From assembly GCA_036365515.1 (NCBI GenBank), contig CM070876.1:93877300-93941299 (forward strand): a stretch of DNA of 64,000 nucleotides. Reading direction: 5' to 3'. Position 1 is the stretch's first letter. Every line of letters begins with the position of its first letter. Shown here in pieces: positions 1 through 11,665 of this stretch. Under the pieces are notes generated by a model. It was given only the letters and a program-made list of their open reading frames with translations. It had not been told where the DNA came from and searched no databases. Origin of the DNA: Torymus aiolomorphi (lineage: Eukaryota > Arthropoda > Insecta > Hymenoptera > Torymidae). Made by a program: the position numbers and the translations under genes.

Positions 1-1209
1 ATCGGTTCTTTCAATACAATTGCATCATTAAAATAATTTTCGTTATTTATCACGTGGTCTGTACAACCGCTATCTAAAATCCAATCTATCTTATTTTCGT
101 TTACTTTACCGTTACTTATATTCGCAGACATTATTTCTACTGAAGTGCTCAACACTTCGCTCTTCTCGGTATTTTGATGACCGCTGCCGTTGTTGTCACT
201 GCCTCTCGCGCCTCGGCCATGCTGTCGGTATCAGCTCCTTCCACGCCGGTTGGAACTCGTTCCTCGCTGCTGTGTGTAGCCTCTGCCGTTGCCCCCTCCT
301 CTCTGTGGCGCACGGCTTCCTCTGCCGCCTCCTTGCTGTGGCGCGCGATTCCCGGAATTGTTTTTCGTCGGGCAATCGTATTGTATGTGTCCTACACCAC
401 CACATACATAACATGTCCTTTTATCCTCTCTTCTTTTCTCAAACGTAAACGCGTTTGATCTCGAATTCTCACTTTCACCATGTTTTTTCTTAAATTCGAA
501 TTCCAATTTTGACTTCACAAATTCCACTGTTTTGTCCTTTTCAGCTAATGCGTCCACAATATCAACCATGTGTGACATACTTTCTGGTAGCGTTAATAAG
601 AAGTAATTCAATTTATCTTCTTTCGTCACATTTTCTCCAGCATTTTTAAGTCGTTCACTAATTTTTCAAAGTTATTATAAAAGTCTGTCGGGTTCTCACT
701 TTCTCCCATTTTCAAATCGAGCAGTCTTCTTTTACACAATAATTTACAGCACTACTTTTAACTAAGTAATTTTCATCCAACTTAGCAACCATTTTCTTTG
801 CTGTTTCTTCTGAAATAATTAATTCTAGTTGTGTATTTGTCATGCTGTTCACTATATAGTTTTTAGCTTTTATCTCTTTCTTTTTCCACTCAACTTCTGT
901 TATTGCTTCCGGTCTTTTATCATTTTCGATAGCTTCACTGCACTCTTTAAATTCCAAGAATAATTTTAACTTGTACTTCCATTTATCATAGTGTGTCCCA
1001 TCAAATACTTGTAACGTGAATCCTTTGTTCTCCGATGCCATCTCGCTTTCAACAGGAATTTCCTTTTTAACTTCCTTATTTTCAATATTGTAAAATTTGT
1101 CTTCACTTTCAGTTTCACTTGACTTTTCAATTTTTACTTTTGGTTCTTCTTTTACACTCATGTGTTTTCCTTTGTTCTTGCGCTCACCATGCGCTAAACT
1201 TAAAATCAC
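1..1209 (-). pseudogene. Copia-type gag-pol, 5' part, broken
   Basis: Read on the minus strand, this is the beginning of a Copia-superfamily polyprotein. The capsid-like part starts near 1209 and contains FDGTHYDKWKYKLK, typical of Copia Gag. A CCHC knuckle, CYVCGGVGHIQYDC, lies near 440-400. Past it, near 85-60, comes the aspartic protease motif WILDSGCTDHV, so pol continues off the left edge. Breaks seen: the reading frame changes near 735 and again near 645, and an in-frame TGA lies at 233-231 between the knuckle and the protease. The LTR at 1299-1546 and the primer site directly precede it. The element is therefore a dead copy, cut by the window edge. Family assignment is firm; the clade inside Copia is not determined. 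Confidence 0.88.
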
Positions 1210-1280
1210 TTTTCCTTTTCGTGGAATTTAAAGTGTGTTACTGCTCTCGTAAAGAGAAACAGTACCGCACCAAAAACAAA

Positions 1281-1298
1281 CCAGGCACACTGCTACCA
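1281..1298 (-). promoter_or_regulatory. Retrotransposon primer-binding site
   Basis: Immediately inside the LTR, the minus strand reads TGGTAGCAG and then diverges. Nine bases complementary to the 3' end of initiator tRNA-Met are usual for Copia elements. The position, touching the CA end of the LTR, supports the call. Confidence 0.7.
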
Positions 1299-1546
1299 TG
1301 TTAATTTAGGATGTGGAAGGCAGGGTTCTTCAAATAACCCACTCTGGTTAACAGCAACAACGTTTTATTCAATTACAGTACAGCTCTCTCTCTCTGATTA
1401 CAACTGCTCTCGGCAGAGGACGGCGAACGAGTGAGTGCCCGCTTCGGCCGCTCGCTCTCGCTAGCTCTCCAGCTATACTCGCGTGATGGCGCCACGCATG
1501 CGCTCTCTATTTCGCACGCTGACATAAATGTACACGTATTCTAACA
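1299..1546 (-). repeat. Copia 5' LTR
   Basis: The 248-bp segment has termini TGTTA and TAACA and lies directly upstream of the primer site and gag of the minus-strand Copia element. Its partner LTR is outside the window, so neither LTR identity nor target duplication can be checked here. Confidence 0.75.
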
Positions 1547-1554
1547 CTACGTCA

Positions 1555-1750
1555 CTCTCATTACATCTATGTCTCTGCGCCTCTGTCTCTACGTCTCTGT
1601 CTCTCCGACTCTATCTCTACGTCTCTGCCTCTGCATCTCTGTCTCTACGCGCCTATCTCTACGTCTCTGTCTTTACGACTCTGTTGCTATGTCTCTGTCT
1701 TCACTTCTCTGTCTTCACTTCTCTGTCTCCACGTCTCTATTTCCACATCT
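1555..1750. repeat. Pyrimidine-rich minisatellite
   Basis: Degenerate tandem units built from TCTCTG and TCTCTACG on the plus strand. The open frames across it (100 and 63 codons) are products of the composition, rich in Ser, Leu and Tyr, and are not genes. Confidence 0.8.
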
Positions 1751-1794
1751 CAGTTACTAATTTGCAGCAAGTTGTTGTAACTGAATTATTGGAT

Positions 1795-2245
1795 CTTTTA
1801 AAATATAAACAAAACTCTAGTGTAAAGTGAGCGTTGCGAGAATTTACCAATATAGAACAAAAGTATTTTATCGTTCAATGTATGTTTAAGACAGTCTGAG
1901 GGGAGGGGGGGGCGAGTAGGGTAAGGAATATTTTAAAGTATACACAAAATTCTAGTATAAAGCGAGCATTGCGAGAATTTACTAATAGAGCAAAAGTATT
2001 TTATCTTTCAACATATGTTTTACAAATAAAGGGGGGTCGCTGGGGGAACGGGGTGCGAGGGGGGAGGAGGAGCGAGGAGGAGGGCGAGGGGGGCCAGACC
2101 TTTCACATCCCTTAAAAAAAACGTATAACCAATCACATTTTTACGTTATTTTGAAGGGGGCTTGGGGGGGGGCGAGGTTGGTTGAGGGGGCGCGAGGAGG
2201 GGACGAGGAGGCGCAGGAGCGGGGGTGGGAGGGGACGCTGAGTCG
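1795..2245. repeat. Tandem duplication with G-rich blocks
   Basis: About 100 bp at 1797-1895 recur at 1925-2020 (shared core GAGAATTTAC and AAAAGTATTTTATC). Each copy is followed by a G-run block (1897-1915 and 2031-2095), and a third G-rich block lies at 2150-2240. Runs of three to nine G are common, so the plus strand could form G-quadruplexes. Confidence 0.7.
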
Positions 2246-2286
2246 TAAGCATTTTTTTACAACTACCTATATTATATAGTACCTAT

Positions 2287-2291
2287 ATTAT

Positions 2292-2342
<51 letters not shown>
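2287..2342. repeat. CA then TA microsatellite
   Basis: A CA run passes into a TA run of over 40 bp. It borders the dispersed repeat that follows. Confidence 0.95.
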
Positions 2343-2346
<4 letters not shown>

Positions 2347-2349
2347 TCA

Positions 2350-2590
2350 CTTAACCCCTTTATGGAGCCCATCCCTGTATATTAGTACCTACGCCCAGAG
2401 TTCCCGTATACAAGTGACTAAAGAAATAATCCCTCTCTGGGTATAGAAACTCTAGATCGGGCTCCATAAACGCCGTATAAGAATATTTTATGGGACCCGG
2501 GCTCCATAAAAGAAAACGGGCTCCATAAATATGCTCATGTGTATAAAAGGGCTCCATAAATCTGGTAAAAGAAATATATATATATATATT
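2350..2590 (-). repeat. TA-flanked dispersed repeat, copy 1
   Basis: A roughly 230-bp unit with four internal copies of GGGCTCCATAAA and the core GTGACTAAAGAAATAAT. TA microsatellites lie at both ends. The reverse complement resembles 40928-41157, and the core also occurs at 17428-17444. The family is not recognised. Confidence 0.65.
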
Positions 2591-2784
2591 AAGGGCGGTA
2601 CCCCTTACTCGTGATGCTCCTCAACTCCCAATCAACAAAGATATTTCATTTCTTAATTAAGCATGTATTTTAAGGCCAAGTGAAGTACCGACACGAGCCC
2701 TGCCTTAGCGGCACCTAAACTTTAATTTTTTGTATCGTATTTGTACAAAAATTTTAGAAAAAAGCGTTCTTTCACGCTCACTGG

Positions 2785-2955
2785 AATGTCATGAAGTGAA
2801 ATTCCCTATTACATTTTCAAATGATTCCATAAAATCGTTTTTGAAATGTTTGATGCTTTGTTCTGGTTAATTACTAATTTCAAAAACGTCTTTGTAAAAA
2901 TGTCATGGATGGAATCATTTGGAAATTTAATAGGGTAATATACTTAATGCCATTT
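2785..2955. repeat. Imperfect inverted repeat (possible MITE)
   Basis: CCCTATTACATTTTCAAATG on the left pairs with a near-perfect reverse complement ending AATAGGG on the right, and an inner pair uses TTTTTGAAAT. No target duplication is resolved. The rest of 2600-3165 is plain AT-rich sequence in which I see no gene. Confidence 0.5.
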
Positions 2956-3164
2956 ACGAGGACATAAAAAAACTCTTTTTCCTACAATTTTTGTTTTGAT
3001 ATAACTAAAAAATAAAATATATGTGCTGATAAAGTAGGGATATATGTTTCAGTTAAACATGGCCTTAATATAGTAATCTATAATACCAAAGTAATATTGT
3101 TTGTCCCACCACTGTGCTACTGTCATAGGCACATTAATATTTTTTTTTTATTCAAAATTGTCTC

Positions 3165-4640
3165 ATTAAATCCTCTGCCTCTATCATTCTACCTGTCGAT
3201 CTCTACCGCTCTGGATTTGTCTGTCCGCCTTTGTCTCTATCTTTTTCTGCCTCTATCTCTGTCTCACTGACTCTGTCTGTCTCCATCCCTCCATATTTCT
3301 GACTCTTTCTCTCTGCCTCTGTCTCTGCCTGTATATCAATGTCTTTTCTTTACCTCTCTGTGTCTTTGTCCATTTGTACCTGGTTTCGGCTACTACCTCT
3401 TCGTTTATATCACAGTCTTTCATACTCTATCTCTATGTCTCCGACTGCTTGTTTCTTTCTTCATCTCTGCCTCTCTTTATACCTTTCTCTGTTTTTGGTT
3501 TCTATCAGACTAGTTGTGTATCTCTGCCTCTGTCTCTATCTCTCTATTTCTGTATTTATATGTCTTTTCCTATCCCTATCTCTCTGTTTATATCCTTATC
3601 TCTCTGCCTGTCTCTATCACTCTGTCTTGCTCTCTCTTATTCTCTGCCTGTATCTCACTGTCTCTCTCTTTATCGATAACTATACCCTACTGAAAAATCT
3701 CACGTGAGATCTCACGCCAAAATCTCATGTATAAAATTTCTAAAAATTGTAAAAAATGGCTAAATCGCTTCAAAACATAGATTTTTTAACTTACCTGGGG
3801 GTGGCATGACCTAGTAGGCTACTCCTAATTTCCAGAAACTGATTTTTTATCATTAAAGGGATTTTAGCAGCTCGCGGACCAGAATTTCATATGAGATTTT
3901 GGTGTGAGATTTTTCAGTAGGAATATCACTATCTCTCTGTCGCTGTCTCTTTGTATCTGCTCTCAGCGTCTACCTTTTCGTGTATGTCACTTTATTTCTG
4001 CGTCTCTGACTCTGTCATGAAGTCTCCGTCTCTGATTCCTTACCTCCTCGCCTCTGTTTCTCTTTCTACCTCTTTGTCACTCGGTGTCTGTCGCTCTTGC
4101 TCCGCCTCTATGTCTGTGTCTCTCTCTATATGTCTGTCCCTGTCTCTATATGCGAGACGGTGACTATCTCTCTGTTTCGGCTCTTATCTCTGTCTTTGTC
4201 TAACTAACTTTGTCTGTCCGTATTCTTCTCTCTTTCATTGATCATATTGTCCTTTATCCATTTTACTATCCCTGACGCTGCCTCTATATCTCCGTCTCTG
4301 TATCTAGCTCTATCTTTCCATCTCTCTTTTCCTCATCTCTGTTTTTGTCTCTCTGTCTATGTCCCTTTGTCTTGATCTTTCTATCACTGACTCTTTGGCT
4401 CTGATGTTTTGTCTCTGTCTTACCTCATGCTCTTTCCTGAATCAATTTGAATTTCTTTTTATTGTATTAAGATCAAAGGATTCTTAAGCACTATTGGGCG
4501 AAGCTCGCCAAGCCTTTGCCACTATTTCTCTGTCTCTGTCTGTAAATCTCCGTCTGTATACCTCTCCTATTCGACGTCAACGCCATTTTATATCTGACTA
4601 TTTATGTCCGTCTCTTTGTATCTGACATACAAAACTATTG
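3165..4640. repeat. Pyrimidine-rich array
   Basis: A long, degenerate TCTCTG/TCTCTAT array on the plus strand, interrupted by a MITE at 3686-3921. ORFs at 3339-3707, 3374-3679 and 3951-4163 are low-complexity artefacts. It is similar in composition to 1555-1750. Confidence 0.8.
3686..3921. mobile_element. Short MITE with CCTACTGAAAAATCTCA ends
   Basis: The left end CCTACTGAAAAATCTCAC and the right end, whose reverse complement is the same apart from a short internal repeat, bound about 236 bp of AT-rich sequence with no ORF. It lies inside the pyrimidine array, so the insertion limits are easy to see. The target duplication is not certain. The superfamily is unknown. Confidence 0.75.
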
Positions 4641-5629
4641 TTGTAAAATTTTCTGAAATTTTCAAAGAACACATCTTTAAGATCATACAGATTCGTTTTA
4701 TATGACTTATCAGCAACTTAAACATTAGAATGATGAAATTAAATTGTTCGATCCTCTAGATCAACATGAAAAAATTCATAAATATTGTTTAAAATAGTAA
4801 AACATGTTCTAAATTGATCCAAGAAGATCAAACCACCTGTATTTCTAGTTAAAAATTAAAATAAATATCAATTTATAGTAAAATTAATGAAAATATTTAT
4901 TTAACATCTGTTGCTCAACTACTTAGATCACCAGTAAAAAATTTATAATCACATTGATTTTTGTAGTAAAAAAAGTTCCGTATTTATCTTAAAATGACCA
5001 TTAAACCTAGTTTTCAGTAGCACACGGGAGTAACTCACTACGCTCGTGCATCAACACGCCCCGTGCACTGGTGCACTGTTGACAAATTACCGCACTAGTT
5101 ACACAATATACTAATTATTACTATTGTTTAGTGATTGATGATTTCTGTAATTGTGACCGCATCTATTCAAATGTCGATTATCGACCGATTTCATAATTTC
5201 GTCGTTGTCATTTGCAATTGGTTTGCTCGCGTAAGATTTTGTTCGCAATGTGAAATGTATTCAGATTCCCGGAGATAGTCCCGCGTGTTAATTGCCCCTA
5301 AAGAATGCGTATTCCATCAAATTGTTCTTTCGTACATGAATAAATGAACAGCAATTTATTTCTCCATTTTGATTAATGAATAGCATAATACCTAAAAGTT
5401 TATAAATTTCAATTATAATAATTACGATCTCTACTCATTAATGTGTTTAAATATAATTTTATATATACTTTCGAATCATATATTTATGCAAAATCAAGTT
5501 TACATAATAAGAATTCAATTTTACACTTAAATATAAATTTAAAAAAATAATTTGATGTAATTTAACTATGCTCTTTGAGAAAGCATTTTGCTAAAGCACT
5601 TTGCAGCGGGAATACGAGATCCAGGCAGA
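4641..5629. other. AT-rich stretch without recognised features
   Basis: No ORF of note, no clear inverted repeat and no coding signature. A small GC island at 5020-5090 (AGTAACTCACTACGCTCGTG) did not lead to a feature. Confidence 0.6.
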
Positions 5630-6980
5630 ATCCCTCTTTTTAATAATCACCACGCTTATGGTCGCTTGTCTACATTTCTTGCTGTTGAACGTAAAACTCA
5701 CATCTCCCAGCTATTTGGCTTTTGGATTTTTTTATAATAATCACCTCACTTTTTGACACCCATGTCCATACATCCCTCTTCTTCGTGAAGCTCGTATCTT
5801 ACGTCTATTTGGGTTTTGTAGTTTATTTAATTCGCTTTCTCCCGCGTGTGGGCGTACCTTGCTCTACTAAGTGAAACTTGCAACCTTCTGCTGTTTGAGT
5901 TTTGGAGTTAATTTAATAATTAATTGTTTTCCTTTTGCCCATCTGAGTGCCTCCATCTTTAATTTGAAACTCGCATCCTCCGACTTTGGGTTTTGAAGTT
6001 TATTTAATCATCAACTAGCTACTTCCCGCTCGTCTGCATGTCTTCCCCCTTTGCGTAGAAATTGCATCCTTCGGCTATTAGAGTTTTAGAGATTACTTAT
6101 AAATAATTAACTCACTTTCTTTCACCTGTCTGCGTGTCTTCCCTATCAGCGTTAAACTCTTACCCCCAGCTATTTGTGTTTAACTGTTCGTGTAATTGTC
6201 AAGTTGCTTTCTCCCGCTCATCTGCATGCCACCCACTTATACGCTGAACACGCACCCTCAGGAAATTTATGATTTGAAGTTTACTAAATAAATAACTTGC
6301 TTCTTCCACGTAGTCTACTCGATTACCTTTTCTACGTGAAGCGCCCATCCCCCGGCTATTTGAGTTTTGATGGTGCTTATTTCATAATTAACTTACTTTC
6401 ACCCCCCCCCCCACCGTCTGCGTACCTTCCTCTTATACTGGAAGCTCGCATCCCTCAGCCATTCGGGTTTTTTTTATTTAAGAATCAACTGGCTTTTTAA
6501 AGCACGCCGGCGTGCCTTCCTTTTCTGCGCGGAACTTGCATCAACTGATTTTAGAGTTTCGGAGTTTAATCTATAATCAACTCGTTTTCATCCGCTCGAC
6601 TGTGTGCCACCCTATTGTATGTACAACCCGCATCCCCTGCCTTTTTGGGTTTTTATATGTTTTTAATAAGAAACTTATTACTTCTTGCCTATCTGCATGC
6701 CTTCGCCATCAACGTGAAACTCGCACCCCCGTGTTTTGAAGGTAATTTAATAATGAACTCGCTTCCTTCCACCCGTTTGAAACTTGTATCCTTCGGAAAT
6801 ATGTGATTGAAAGTTTATTTAATAATTGACTCGCTTCCTCCGTCTCGTGAGCTTGATTTTCGCTTCTACATGGAGCTCGCCTCCCCCAGCTGTTTTGGTT
6901 TTGGCGTTTATTTAAAAATCATCTCGCTTCCTTCGGCATGTCTGCGGATCTTAATATTAAGCATGTGTTTCTTAGAAATA
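5630..6980 (+). repeat. Old satellite array, period near 91 bp
   Basis: About 14-15 diverged tandem copies. Landmarks resembling CTATTTGGGTTTTGAAGTTT recur near 5716, 5803, 5891, 5983, 6075, 6169, 6260, 6355, 6458, 6545, 6638, 6728, 6796 and 6888, a spacing of mostly 87-95 bp. Each unit also carries a CTCGCATCCCCCGG-like segment and a CCCGCTCGTCTGCGTGCC-like segment. One unit holds a C-run (6402-6412). Short ORFs between 6297 and 7004 are by-products. The unit aligns with the reverse complement of the 93-bp satellite at 44640-46216. Confidence 0.85.
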
Positions 6981-7004
6981 GCTGGAGCAACAAAATCAGG
7001 TTGA

Positions 7005-8450
7005 TTATAAAAAAGTAGGAACAAATTTACATCAAAATACTTGATAGTTATTTATTCGCTAGGGGTGTGGTCCTGTGTCGGAAGTCGATAAGGTAAAAAC
7101 TGTCCAAAGATACAAGAACATGGTTTGCTATGCTTTCAGATCGCATTAAAATAGTAATAGTAATAGAAATAGTAATAATAAGACTCTTATACAAAGGTCT
7201 ATGTCAAGTCTCCTCCCGAAGGCTTTTTGGGTTTTTTACTATGGTTATTTTGCAGCAAGAAATGAGTAACACCCTGTATGAAGTGCTAAGACAAAAAAAA
7301 AAACTTGCAAAGATACCTGAACATGATCTTCTCGCTTAAGGATATTCAATGGTTACAGCAAAGTTAACAGAAGTCTTTGAAATTTTAATATACAATTTTT
7401 AGCGTTTAGATCTCAGGGCGCATCTGATACGTGGTCTAGGTATTCAGGCTAGTCAATGACGATATCTAGATGGTCCGCTCCGTAGTTTTCTGCCTGTAGG
7501 TGTTGGTACGCATTGAAAACGTGGTGAACGATGAAAACAACGATGCGTGCCACCCATATCCCGAACACATAGACCACACAAGAAATTAATTCCAACACCT
7601 AGACACAAGAAACCGTCATCGGTCACCCCGAAAACCTACACCGCACGCATTCGATGATTTCCAACACCTAGAGGCAGAAATCTACGGTGCGCACCACCTA
7701 GACTCCATCATTGGACACTCGCAATACACAAACTACGCATTCCGTACGATACTTTATCGTATGATTCTTTCTATAATTGCGTGAGCGTGCAGCAGGATTA
7801 TGCGAACCACCAGAAAATGCCACCTTCGATGGGCTGCATCCTGGTTCAGCCACTGGTTAAAAATTAAACAAGTTTCACTAGAATTACAAAAACATCACGC
7901 TTTAAAAATTGAAATAAATCGGAAAAATGGGGAAGGAAGCGCTGAAAGTTTACTTTAACAGGCGTACTTTTGCTATTATAAAGCTAAAATAAAGCTGCTT
8001 CATTTATAGACACCAGAAATCGAATTTCAAAGCCTTGTTATAATCCTTTTTCGAAAGGGTGTGTACTCTCTTTGTAAGCAGGTATTATGCGAAACACCAG
8101 CAAATATCAACTTCGATGGGTTATATCCTGGTGCACCCAACGTAACTCATTTTTTTAAGCGAAAATTTGTTCATATGCTATTTAGTGAGGCAAGGAATAA
8201 TTTGATTTGTAGAATTACTTATATTAGCCGCGGACATGTGGCGTCATTCTTCAACTTTCAGTGAGAGCGCAGATATTTATCTGCCTGTTAATTAAATGTT
8301 CTTTATAAGACTGTCTGGGTGCAAGTACCCTTTCACTCGCCGATTATTTATTTAGGTATATGAAGTTTATATTTTATTTAAAATGTTTTTTCTAAACTTT
8401 CCGTCCGTGATAGAGTAGATTTTAAATAAAATAATTATTATTTAAATATT
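7005..8450. other. Non-genic stretch with one short duplication
   Basis: No recognised gene. About 60 bp at 7788-7850 recur in altered form at 8079-8141 (shared TTCGATGGG and ATCCTGG). Both translate to a C-x-x-P-x-N-x-x-F-D-G-like peptide, which might be the remains of an exon but matches nothing I can name. Confidence 0.4.
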
Positions 8451-8989
8451 AAGGTGGTTCGTGTGTCAAAATTGACGTTAAATGTAAAATTTTTTCAACT
8501 GATCTATTTGGAAAGAAGGGTACTTCAACAAAAGAATAAAAAAATTTTAAACTAAATTTAGTTATTGATAAACCAGATACCGTCATCTTAAAAAAATTTA
8601 ACAAAACACGGGAATCTTTTTTATTTTTTATCCGATTTAAATTTTGAAGGGCTCATTTTGTTCCAATTGCAATTTCAGGGTGAGGTACCGATATGAAAAT
8701 TAAAAAATTATCAGTAGCTGCAAAGTTACATATAATTGTTTATGAGATTTATAAGTTTTTGATAAACAATTGGACGTACCTTAACAAGGTTTACTAAATT
8801 TTCAATTTTCAATTTTTTTTTAGTTGGCGGTATCTTGCTCATCAATAATTAAAGTTTGTTTAAAAACATATTTTTCTTTTGTTGAAGTACCCTTCTTTTC
8901 AACAACACCATCGCTCATATTGTAATATGTGAAAAAGTATTTGAAAAAAATTTTACATTTAACGTCAAATTTGACACACGAACTACCTT
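8451..8989. mobile_element. 540-bp MITE with long inverted ends, TA target
   Basis: The left arm begins AAGGTGGTTCGTGTGTCAAA and the right arm ends in its near reverse complement. Pairing continues inward for roughly 100-150 bp (for example TTGAAGTACCCTTCTT in both arms). TA flanks both ends, as expected for Tc1/mariner-type MITEs. No ORF is present. Confidence 0.82.
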
Positions 8990-9279
8990 AAATTAGCTTA
9001 ATTATCCAAGATTATTAAAATCAGATTGCTATTGCTTTCACATGTGAGTTGGCTTAAATTGCACGCTGAGTTTGAATAGAAATCATATTGATTGTATTGT
9101 CCCGAAAAGGAATTTCAATTTGCGGAGTATCAAGTTATTTTGCTAGTATTTTTGCGTTAAAATTTTTTTTTTAATTTTTTTTTTGGTTTTTTTTTTTTAT
9201 TTTGGTACTCTTCCATGAATTAGAATTATCTGAATAGGAAGCGTCGAATTTAGTTTAAGAATCAACCGATTTTAAGATA

Positions 9280-9375
9280 TTAAAATATATTATTATATTA
9301 TTATATATTATTATATTATTATATTATATATATTAATATATTATTATATATTATATTATTATTATCATATTATTC
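9280..9375. repeat. TTA/TA microsatellite
   Basis: Interrupted ATT and TA repeats. Confidence 0.9.
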
Positions 9376-9550
9376 ATATATCTGTTCCTGTTCTTTTACT
9401 TTTTCCTTTTGCGTGTATGGGCTTTACACGATTCGCGCTTCTAAAAGTTACTAAAAAATCAAAAAACAGGGACGTTTGCGCATGCACATAACGCAATTTT
9501 AGCCGACAAAACAGTGTGTCGTTTTTGGTATGTGTCGTGCATGACATGCT

Positions 9551-9697
9551 TAAGCTGCCTCTACACGGCGTGCCGCGAGCCGCGGCCCCGTGCCCTAGAC
9601 AAAGACAGATATACGAATCCTATATGATTTCGTATATCTGTCTTTGTCTAGGGCACGCGGCTCACGGCTCGCGGCACGCCGTGTAGAGGCAGCTTTA
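9551..9697. mobile_element. Foldback MITE, near-perfect palindrome, TTA flanks
   Basis: AGCTGCCTCTACACGGCGTG on the left is answered by its reverse complement on the right, and the arms (each about 66 bp) pair almost completely around a short loop at TCCTATATGATT. TTA stands at both ends, so a 3-bp duplication is likely. The arms are GC-rich against AT-rich surroundings. No ORF. Confidence 0.85.
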
Positions 9698-9915
9698 GGG
9701 GCAATGTACATAAGCGCAGTTCTGCTCTGCTCTGCTCCGCTCTGCTCTGCTCTGCTCTGCTCTGCTCTGTTCTGCTCAAACCCGGTCCCATTTCAGTTCA
9801 GCTCCGTTTGTAAGCGATTTTCCCTTTACTTGCTTCAGAATTTTGGAGCGGAATAGAACGGAACGGAGCAGAGCAGAGCAGAGCCGAGAGGAACGGCGCT
9901 TATGTACATTGCCCC
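9698..9915. mobile_element. Harbinger-like MITE, TTA flanks, GCTCT-repeat arms
   Basis: GGGGCAATGTACATAAGCGC at the left end matches the reverse complement at the right end. TTA stands on both sides, and the left TTA is also the right flank of the previous MITE. Inside the termini, the left arm carries a TCTGC tandem run and the right arm the complementary GAGCA run. A 3-bp TTA duplication with G-rich ends fits PIF/Harbinger non-autonomous elements (inference). Confidence 0.8.
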
Positions 9916-10047
9916 TTAGAGAATCAGGCTCCGAGGGCCTGATTCTAAACCAATACTTAAACCGAAACAACAAAAACAGAAGATACAAAATCAGTGCGTA
10001 TGACTGAGAGAAGAGATATGTTTTATCGGTTAAGAATCACCCCCCAG

Positions 10048-10110
10048 GTCTACATAGCATAGAGGTATTATAGATAGAGCAGATCTATAATACCTGTATG
10101 CTACATAGAC
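10048..10110. repeat. 63-bp hairpin
   Basis: GTCTACATAGCATA and AGGTATTATAGAT pair with their complements across a loop near AGAGCAG. A smaller hairpin, GAATCAGGC with GCCTGATTC, lies at 9919-9949. Confidence 0.7.
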
Positions 10111-10620
10111 GCGTTGAACGCCCGCTTAAACATCGGGGTGAAAATATTTTGTATAGGACCGCTGCTCGGGAATCTGGCTATAATTTGGCTATATTCTGTT
10201 CTGCCTCCCACGCTCGTGCATGAGCGGCCGCGCGAAGTAACTATTGTTGCAGAGTGCAGCTGCGACGGACGCTGCCTGCTGTCATGCGCGCAATTATACA
10301 ATAAATTCACAATTATGTCGCAAGGAAGCCAGCTCCCGGCGTTCTCACTGATGACAACGACTGCTGCAGTATAGTGTCTTGATCGATGCCCCTCTCGCAG
10401 TGTCCGTCTGCTGGTGGTATCTCGTCGGAGACAACAAAGCAGCGGGGTCGGCGACGAGAGCAGTTTTGGTAAGCACTTTTATGTTCCTAACCTCTCTGAT
10501 AAGTGGGCTGAGGATACTTCTTTTTGTTGCAGGTATAGCTGGTGCAGCGCGGGGGAAGAGGAGTGAATTATAGCCATTGCTGCAGACTCTCTTTTCGTAT
10601 GGTAATGTTTTTTGTGTCAT
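10111..10620 (+). other. Possible non-coding exons with a 64-bp intron
   Basis: This segment is less AT-rich than its surroundings. It contains a donor-like site (TTTTG|GTAAGC at 10468/10469) and a good acceptor (TTCTTTTTGTTGCAG ending at 10532). The ORFs across it look random. It may be an untranslated exon pair or a lncRNA; transcription cannot be shown from sequence alone. Confidence 0.25.
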
Positions 10621-11474
10621 CTATTTATTAATCATATGTAGTTTTTAGATGGTCAACAGTTTTGGCTTGGCTCCCAGCTAGAGTAGTGGCTGATCTACTG
10701 CTTGTGCTTTAATTAACACTTTCACTGCAGCATGAGCCATATATGCATTGTTACAAACAGTCTACACTATCTTTTAAGTTTGTGGCAACGTATGATGGCT
10801 TTAGTACCGTATCTCAAGGCAATTAAACCTCATCTCCTGGAGACTTAACACATGAAATTTCATAAAGCCTAAATCACCTCTAGATTGGAATCTGTGACAG
10901 CGATTGTTAGAGAAGGTTTAAAGAATCCTCTACATGATTTGGGGATGGTTCAGCAACAGCTTCAATAACTCTGTGATAGGTTGATGTGAGTACCAAAAAA
11001 ACCTAGTTTATTAGTTTTGATTTTATTCAAGTATTTTTAATAGCTTTTTAGATTTAACTTACTAGAAATTGTTTTACACAAAAATGTTCATCACTAAAAA
11101 GTTTTGTTTGTTGAGGTCTACAACTTTTGTACGCAATATTTCTGTGTTAAATCAAATTCTATGAACTGATAATCGACTATTTAAGATGTATTTAAGTATT
11201 AAAAATCTTTTTTATAGGTTTAGATTACCAGGAATTAAATAAAGGCTGTTATTAAACATCCGACAGTTGGAAAAAAATATGTTCCTGTCATAAAAAGTTG
11301 AAAAAAACACCATAACATTAAGGGTAGTATTTTAATGATTAAATATAAATGCATAGACTGCCAAAATATAACTAAAACCAATAATAAATCGATAATAAAA
11401 CTTAAATCTTTCGGATAATCTGTCTTAGAGCAGAAGCATTGATCACTTTTAACCTCAAATTTGTTGTAAACTGA
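10621..11474. other. AT-rich stretch; holds left copy of a 155-bp direct repeat
   Basis: No gene seen. The segment 11088-11240, starting TCACTAAAAAGTTTTGTTTG, recurs in direct orientation at 16321-16480, so the two copies bracket the whole palindrome-plus-mariner complex. Confidence 0.6.
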
Positions 11475-11665
11475 CAGATGGGAAAAATACAGGGATAATT
11501 CTATCAGATTTGAGTGAGTATAAACATTTCAGTTATATGTAAATGATTGATCTGACGGAGGCAAAGAATGAAATTAAAGAAAGTGATTTCTTATTGTTAA
11601 GCAACCCTTTCCTTGACATGGCCCGACAACTTCTTCAGGTTTTACTTATTTAGTAATTCATGTGT
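11475..11665. repeat. AT-rich palindromic repeat family, left arm
   Basis: Contains GTATAAACATTTCAG, GATCTGACGGAGGCAAAGAA and TTTCTTATTGTTAAGCAACC. The reverse complement lies at 15160-15300 and a direct copy at 22245-22400. It is cut off from its continuation at 14185 by the mariner insertion. Confidence 0.7.

Noticed and set aside
1528..4163. Ser/Leu-rich ORFs that look like membrane proteins
   Set aside because: They come from TCTCTG pyrimidine repeats read in any frame.
6297..7004. Consecutive ORFs of 60-75 codons
   Set aside because: They follow the 91-bp satellite period and differ in frame between units.
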